Below, piece by piece: positions 5,123-7,649 of a stretch of 7,649 nt of DNA. The notes under the pieces are model-generated. The model saw nothing but the letters and a program-made list of their open reading frames with translations, searched no databases and had not been told where the DNA came from. Within the stretch, counting starts at the first letter, position 1. The number at the start of each line of letters is the position of its first letter. Origin of the DNA: Oscillospiraceae bacterium (GTDB lineage: Bacteria > Bacillota > Clostridia > Oscillospirales > Ruminococcaceae); contig CAADWC010000067.1 of NCBI GenBank assembly GCA_900752625.1, forward strand, positions 1-7,649, in the 5' to 3' direction. The position numbers were made by a program, and so were the translations under genes.

Positions 5123-5727
5123 AAATTAATCACTCTCTTTTCGTTTTCTATTATTTTTTCGCTGTGAGTAACTAAAATCACAGTTTTACCGCGGTCGTTC
5201 AAATCATGGAGAATTTTCAAAACCGCTGCTGCATTTTCGGAATCCAGCGAACCGGTTGGTTCGTCCGCAAGGATTATGCTGCACTTTTTATACATAAGCC
5301 GAGCCAGCGCAACTCTTTGCTGTTCTCCGCCTGACAGCTTATAAACCTTGGTTTCACGCTTATCAAAAAGCCCTAAACTGTTTAAAATATCATCAACGGG
5401 AACTCCGCTTCGATATTTCTTTTGCACATAATTAAGATTTTTAATAACAGTTTCATCTTCAATCAATGCGAAATTCTGAAATAAAAATCCTACTGTTTCC
5501 GTAAAATATCCCCGCAGATTTCTCTTTTTGAAAATATCTTTTCCGTTTACGATAATATCGCCGCTATCCGGTTTTTCCAGACCGCCGATCATATTTAAAA
5601 GCGTGGTTTTTCCGCAGCCGCTTTTACCTGCAAATACTACGAATTCACCGTCGCGGATATCGAGACCGAAATTATCAAACAATTTTTTCTCACCAAAGCT
5701 CTTGCATACATTATTTAATGTTATCAT
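5119..5727 (-). CDS. ABC transporter ATP-binding protein (MacB/LolD-like, bacteriocin-associated type)
   Basis: This is the cytoplasmic ATPase that powers the FtsX-type permease encoded just upstream. The 202-residue protein has the full motif set in order: Walker A GKSGCGKT (34-41), Q-loop Q84 in FLFQN, signature LSGGEQQR (131-138), Walker B IILADEP (151-157, catalytic E156), D-loop SLD (160-162) and H-loop H188. The short length and motif style fit the MacB/LolD/FtsE clade, including the ATPases paired with bacteriocin-associated integral membrane proteins (lactococcin-972 type). The frame extends upstream inside the permease gene, but ATG 5727 is chosen because GGGAGG lies seven bases before it and MITLNNVCKSFG is the normal start for this family. 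It overlaps the permease stop and the next gene by ATGA on both sides. Confidence 0.93.
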   Translation of the reverse strand: MITLNNVCKSFGEKKLFDNFGLDIRDGEFVVFAGKSGCGKTTLLNMIGGLEKPDSGDIIVNGKDIFKKRNLRGYFTETVGFLFQNFALIEDETVIKNLNYVQKKYRSGVPVDDILNSLGLFDKRETKVYKLSGGEQQRVALARLMYKKCSIILADEPTGSLDSENAAAVLKILHDLNDRGKTVILVTHSEKIIENEKRVINL

Positions 5728-7649
5728 AAGCTGCCTCCCTTTAAAATCTTCGAGATATCCGTCCGTTCGGTTTTCACTATGTTTGTAAGCATAACCAAGA
5801 ATTCGATTATCACAAGAGCAATACCGACTAAAACCGGTACATACCAAACGGTTATTTTATACATCAGAGCTAAAATAACATTGGTGACAACTCCTATAAA
5901 CGCCGCAAAAATATTAAGCAAAAATATGTCTTTGTTTTTTCTGAACACGCTGTATCCAAGAATCTTTTTTATTGCCAAAGTCTTTGCGTTTACAATATAC
6001 TCCAGCTTGATTATAGTGATAATAATTGCAAATTCCAGCGTCAGCATAAAGGCGCTCAATACAGTATTTATAAGCAGAATTCTCTGCGCCGAAGTCTTTT
6101 CGAGAGTTAACCTTTCGACTGCCGGCACATCCTCAAAGCTTAGAATATCATACTTTTTAAGTAAAGCATTTTTATCAATGAAATTCATGTTATACATAAT
6201 GCTTGACATGATATCAGCATTGTTTATATCTGCTATTTGTTTAAATTTTTCTTGATCTAAATTACAATATATAAATGCTGTATTTTTGTTAATGATAAAT
6301 CCGTCGCCTCGTATTACCGTTATATTATTATCAAGAGATAATATCTCACAGCTGTTTTCATAGTTGACAAAGTCGATAGTTACATCTTCCCGATTTATTC
6401 CCAAAAAACGCTCGATGCCTTCGATACAATCGTTTTTTATTTTATCGTAATTATCAATATCTTCGGGAATAAAAGCGGTGAAATCTTTGCTATAATTTAT
6501 TTTATCACAAAACGTTTTCGTAAGAATAAAGTTTGTGTCATTTAACATAACGAGGTCCTTGTCTTCGCCGTCTGAATCTATACCTTGAAGCGCTGTTGAA
6601 AATATTGCCGCGTTGTCGGCATATCCGTCAAAAAAAAGTTCTTTGTTCATCAGTTCGTAGATATCCTCAGTATCTTCATAAACGCCGCCGTTCACAACAT
6701 AATCCGGGAAACTGTAATCATCGAATTTCTCGATTGCATTATAAAACCCAAGTCGTTCGCCGTTTTCAACTATCAGCGGAATGTTGATCGAAATGGAAGC
6801 AATCGCCATTATCATAGTTACAGCTTTCATCAGATAGCAATTGGAAAGCAGCGATTCATTCAGATTTGCTCCATATAATATCTCTTTATAACGGTATTTC
6901 AACAACGCCAGATTCATAAAACAATTTGCAATCAAAAAAAGCAGAAAAGCAAAAACAGTTTCAGTAAATCTGTACTCCACGTAAATGATATTTCGTAAAA
7001 TCAGGAAGGATAAAATAAATTCCAACGAAAAAATCAATATATCCAAAAGCATTGCTTTCACTGCAATTTGAATTCTTGACGCACCCAAGGAAATACGCAC
7101 AAAGCTTTTCTTTTTATCAAATTGAATACCAAACCATGTAAGCAAAAGCAAGAACATAAACACGATTACCCAAATCGAATTTATTATCCACACAAAGCCT
7201 GTGGTTGTTTCAGTATGGATAAACGAAGTGGCAAAGGTTTTATTGACATAATTAAATATCCGATCCATATCGTCACTGTCGGCAAAAAAGTAAAATCTTG
7301 TGACTTCGGGACGTTCTGAGATTGCGGAAAAATCCCTATTTATTATTTCAGTCGTACCCGAAAAAAAGCTGTAATACTCGCCTTCCCTTATATCATATTT
7401 TTCACTGATGTGCTCGTAAACATCTTTATCTGCAAAAATTTCATATTCGAAACTTCTTGACGCGCCGGTATGTCTTTTTACAGCAAAAATTCCAGCATCA
7501 AATTCAGATACCGCCTCTTGCAGAACGTTTGTCAATAAATCTCTATTTTCCTCAGTCTCTATATCCAGGTAATAAAAACCGTTTGTGAAATTAACAACAT
7601 AGTTCTGATACATTTCGCTGTTCATTATAAAACAAAGCATTATTATAAA
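5724..7649 (-). CDS. FtsX/MacB-type ABC permease, bacteriocin-associated integral membrane protein family (5' partial)
   Basis: This is the membrane subunit of the ABC system. The frame stays open to the right edge (Phe-Ile-Ile precede the first Met at 7640), so the N-terminus lies outside. The hydrophobic residues at the edge are probably the end of TM1. Numbered from that Met, the fragment shows an extracytoplasmic domain at about 10-147, TM2-TM4 at 149-172, 196-220 and 228-247, TM5 at 268-292, a larger extracytoplasmic domain at 300-518, and TM6-TM8 at 520-545, 572-594 and 598-622. This is the duplicated one-plus-three FtsX/MacB layout in a single chain. Cytoplasmic coupling segments RISLGASRIQI (182-192) and AIKKILGYS (556-564) match the usual FtsX-family position. 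Length and topology suit the bacteriocin-associated 7-8 TM proteins (BIP, lactococcin-972 type). It is the first visible gene of the operon; the ribosome binding site of the ATPase lies in its last codons. The substrate is not identifiable. Confidence 0.85.
   Translation of the reverse strand, partial: FIIMLCFIMNSEMYQNYVVNFTNGFYYLDIETEENRDLLTNVLQEAVSEFDAGIFAVKRHTGASRSFEYEIFADKDVYEHISEKYDIREGEYYSFFSGTTEIINRDFSAISERPEVTRFYFFADSDDMDRIFNYVNKTFATSFIHTETTTGFVWIINSIWVIVFMFLLLLTWFGIQFDKKKSFVRISLGASRIQIAVKAMLLDILIFSLEFILSFLILRNIIYVEYRFTETVFAFLLFLIANCFMNLALLKYRYKEILYGANLNESLLSNCYLMKAVTMIMAIASISINIPLIVENGERLGFYNAIEKFDDYSFPDYVVNGGVYEDTEDIYELMNKELFFDGYADNAAIFSTALQGIDSDGEDKDLVMLNDTNFILTKTFCDKINYSKDFTAFIPEDIDNYDKIKNDCIEGIERFLGINREDVTIDFVNYENSCEILSLDNNITVIRGDGFIINKNTAFIYCNLDQEKFKQIADINNADIMSSIMYNMNFIDKNALLKKYDILSFEDVPAVERLTLEKTSAQRILLINTVLSAFMLTLEFAIIITIIKLEYIVNAKTLAIKKILGYSVFRKNKDIFLLNIFAAFIGVVTNVILALMYKITVWYVPVLVGIALVIIEFLVMLTNIVKTERTDISKILKGGSL

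Noticed and set aside
5728..5847. Forty-residue N-terminal extension of the ABC ATPase
   Set aside because: It lies wholly inside the permease gene in another frame, and the downstream ATG at 5727 has an ideal ribosome binding site and the family-typical start.
5528..6255. Plus-strand ORFs of 86 and 158 codons opposite the ATPase and permease
   Set aside because: They are antisense shadows of well-supported transporter genes.
1..7649. CRISPR array, insertion sequence or phage genes
   Set aside because: No regularly spaced direct repeats, transposase or integrase motifs, or terminal inverted repeats were seen. The only long repeat is the module pair within the cellulase.

Overview
The window looks like chromosomal DNA of a fibre-degrading, low-to-moderate GC Gram-positive gut or rumen bacterium (class Clostridia), most plausibly a Ruminococcus close to R. 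albus. The reasons are a secreted GH5 cellulase with two tandem C-terminal modules and no dockerin, AT-rich intergenic DNA with purine-rich ribosome binding sites, an EAL protein with a C-terminal PAS-like domain, and a FtsX-type ABC operon of the bacteriocin-associated kind. The organism assignment is inference from protein style, not from a marker gene.

Layout, left to right. (1) A c-di-GMP phosphodiesterase-type EAL gene on + (121-1335) with an intact catalytic motif set. Its reading frame stays open to the left edge, so an upstream domain cannot be excluded. (2) A 330-base gene-free stretch (1336-1668) packed with terminator-type hairpins, two of which are diverged copies of one hairpin. 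(3) tRNA-Pro(CGG) on - (1669-1745) with encoded CCA and a near-consensus promoter. (4) A 520-base AT-rich stretch (1746-2265) with a 36-codon possible gene remnant and the control region of the next gene: a promoter candidate, an 11-bp palindrome, a 10-bp direct repeat and a LacI/CcpA-like operator. (5) A secreted GH5 endoglucanase on + (2266-4275) with signal peptide, catalytic domain, Ser/Gly linker, module A, acidic linker and module B. (6) A convergent intergenic zone (4276-4570) with a weak + terminator, a very strong hairpin and an uncertain 98-codon - strand ORF. (7) A - strand operon read from the right edge leftwards: an 8-TM FtsX/MacB-type permease (5' end outside the window), an ABC ATPase, and a 183-residue single-TM extracytoplasmic protein of unknown function. 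Both gene junctions are ATGA overlaps.

The parts do not form one pathway. The cellulase works outside the cell on plant beta-glucans. The EAL protein would lower c-di-GMP in the cytoplasm. The ABC operon is probably an export, immunity or envelope-stress type transporter, and its unrecognised third component is the least explained part. The most promising points for follow-up are the three-gene ABC set, the paired modules of the cellulase, and the structured non-coding DNA on both sides of the tRNA and upstream of the cellulase.
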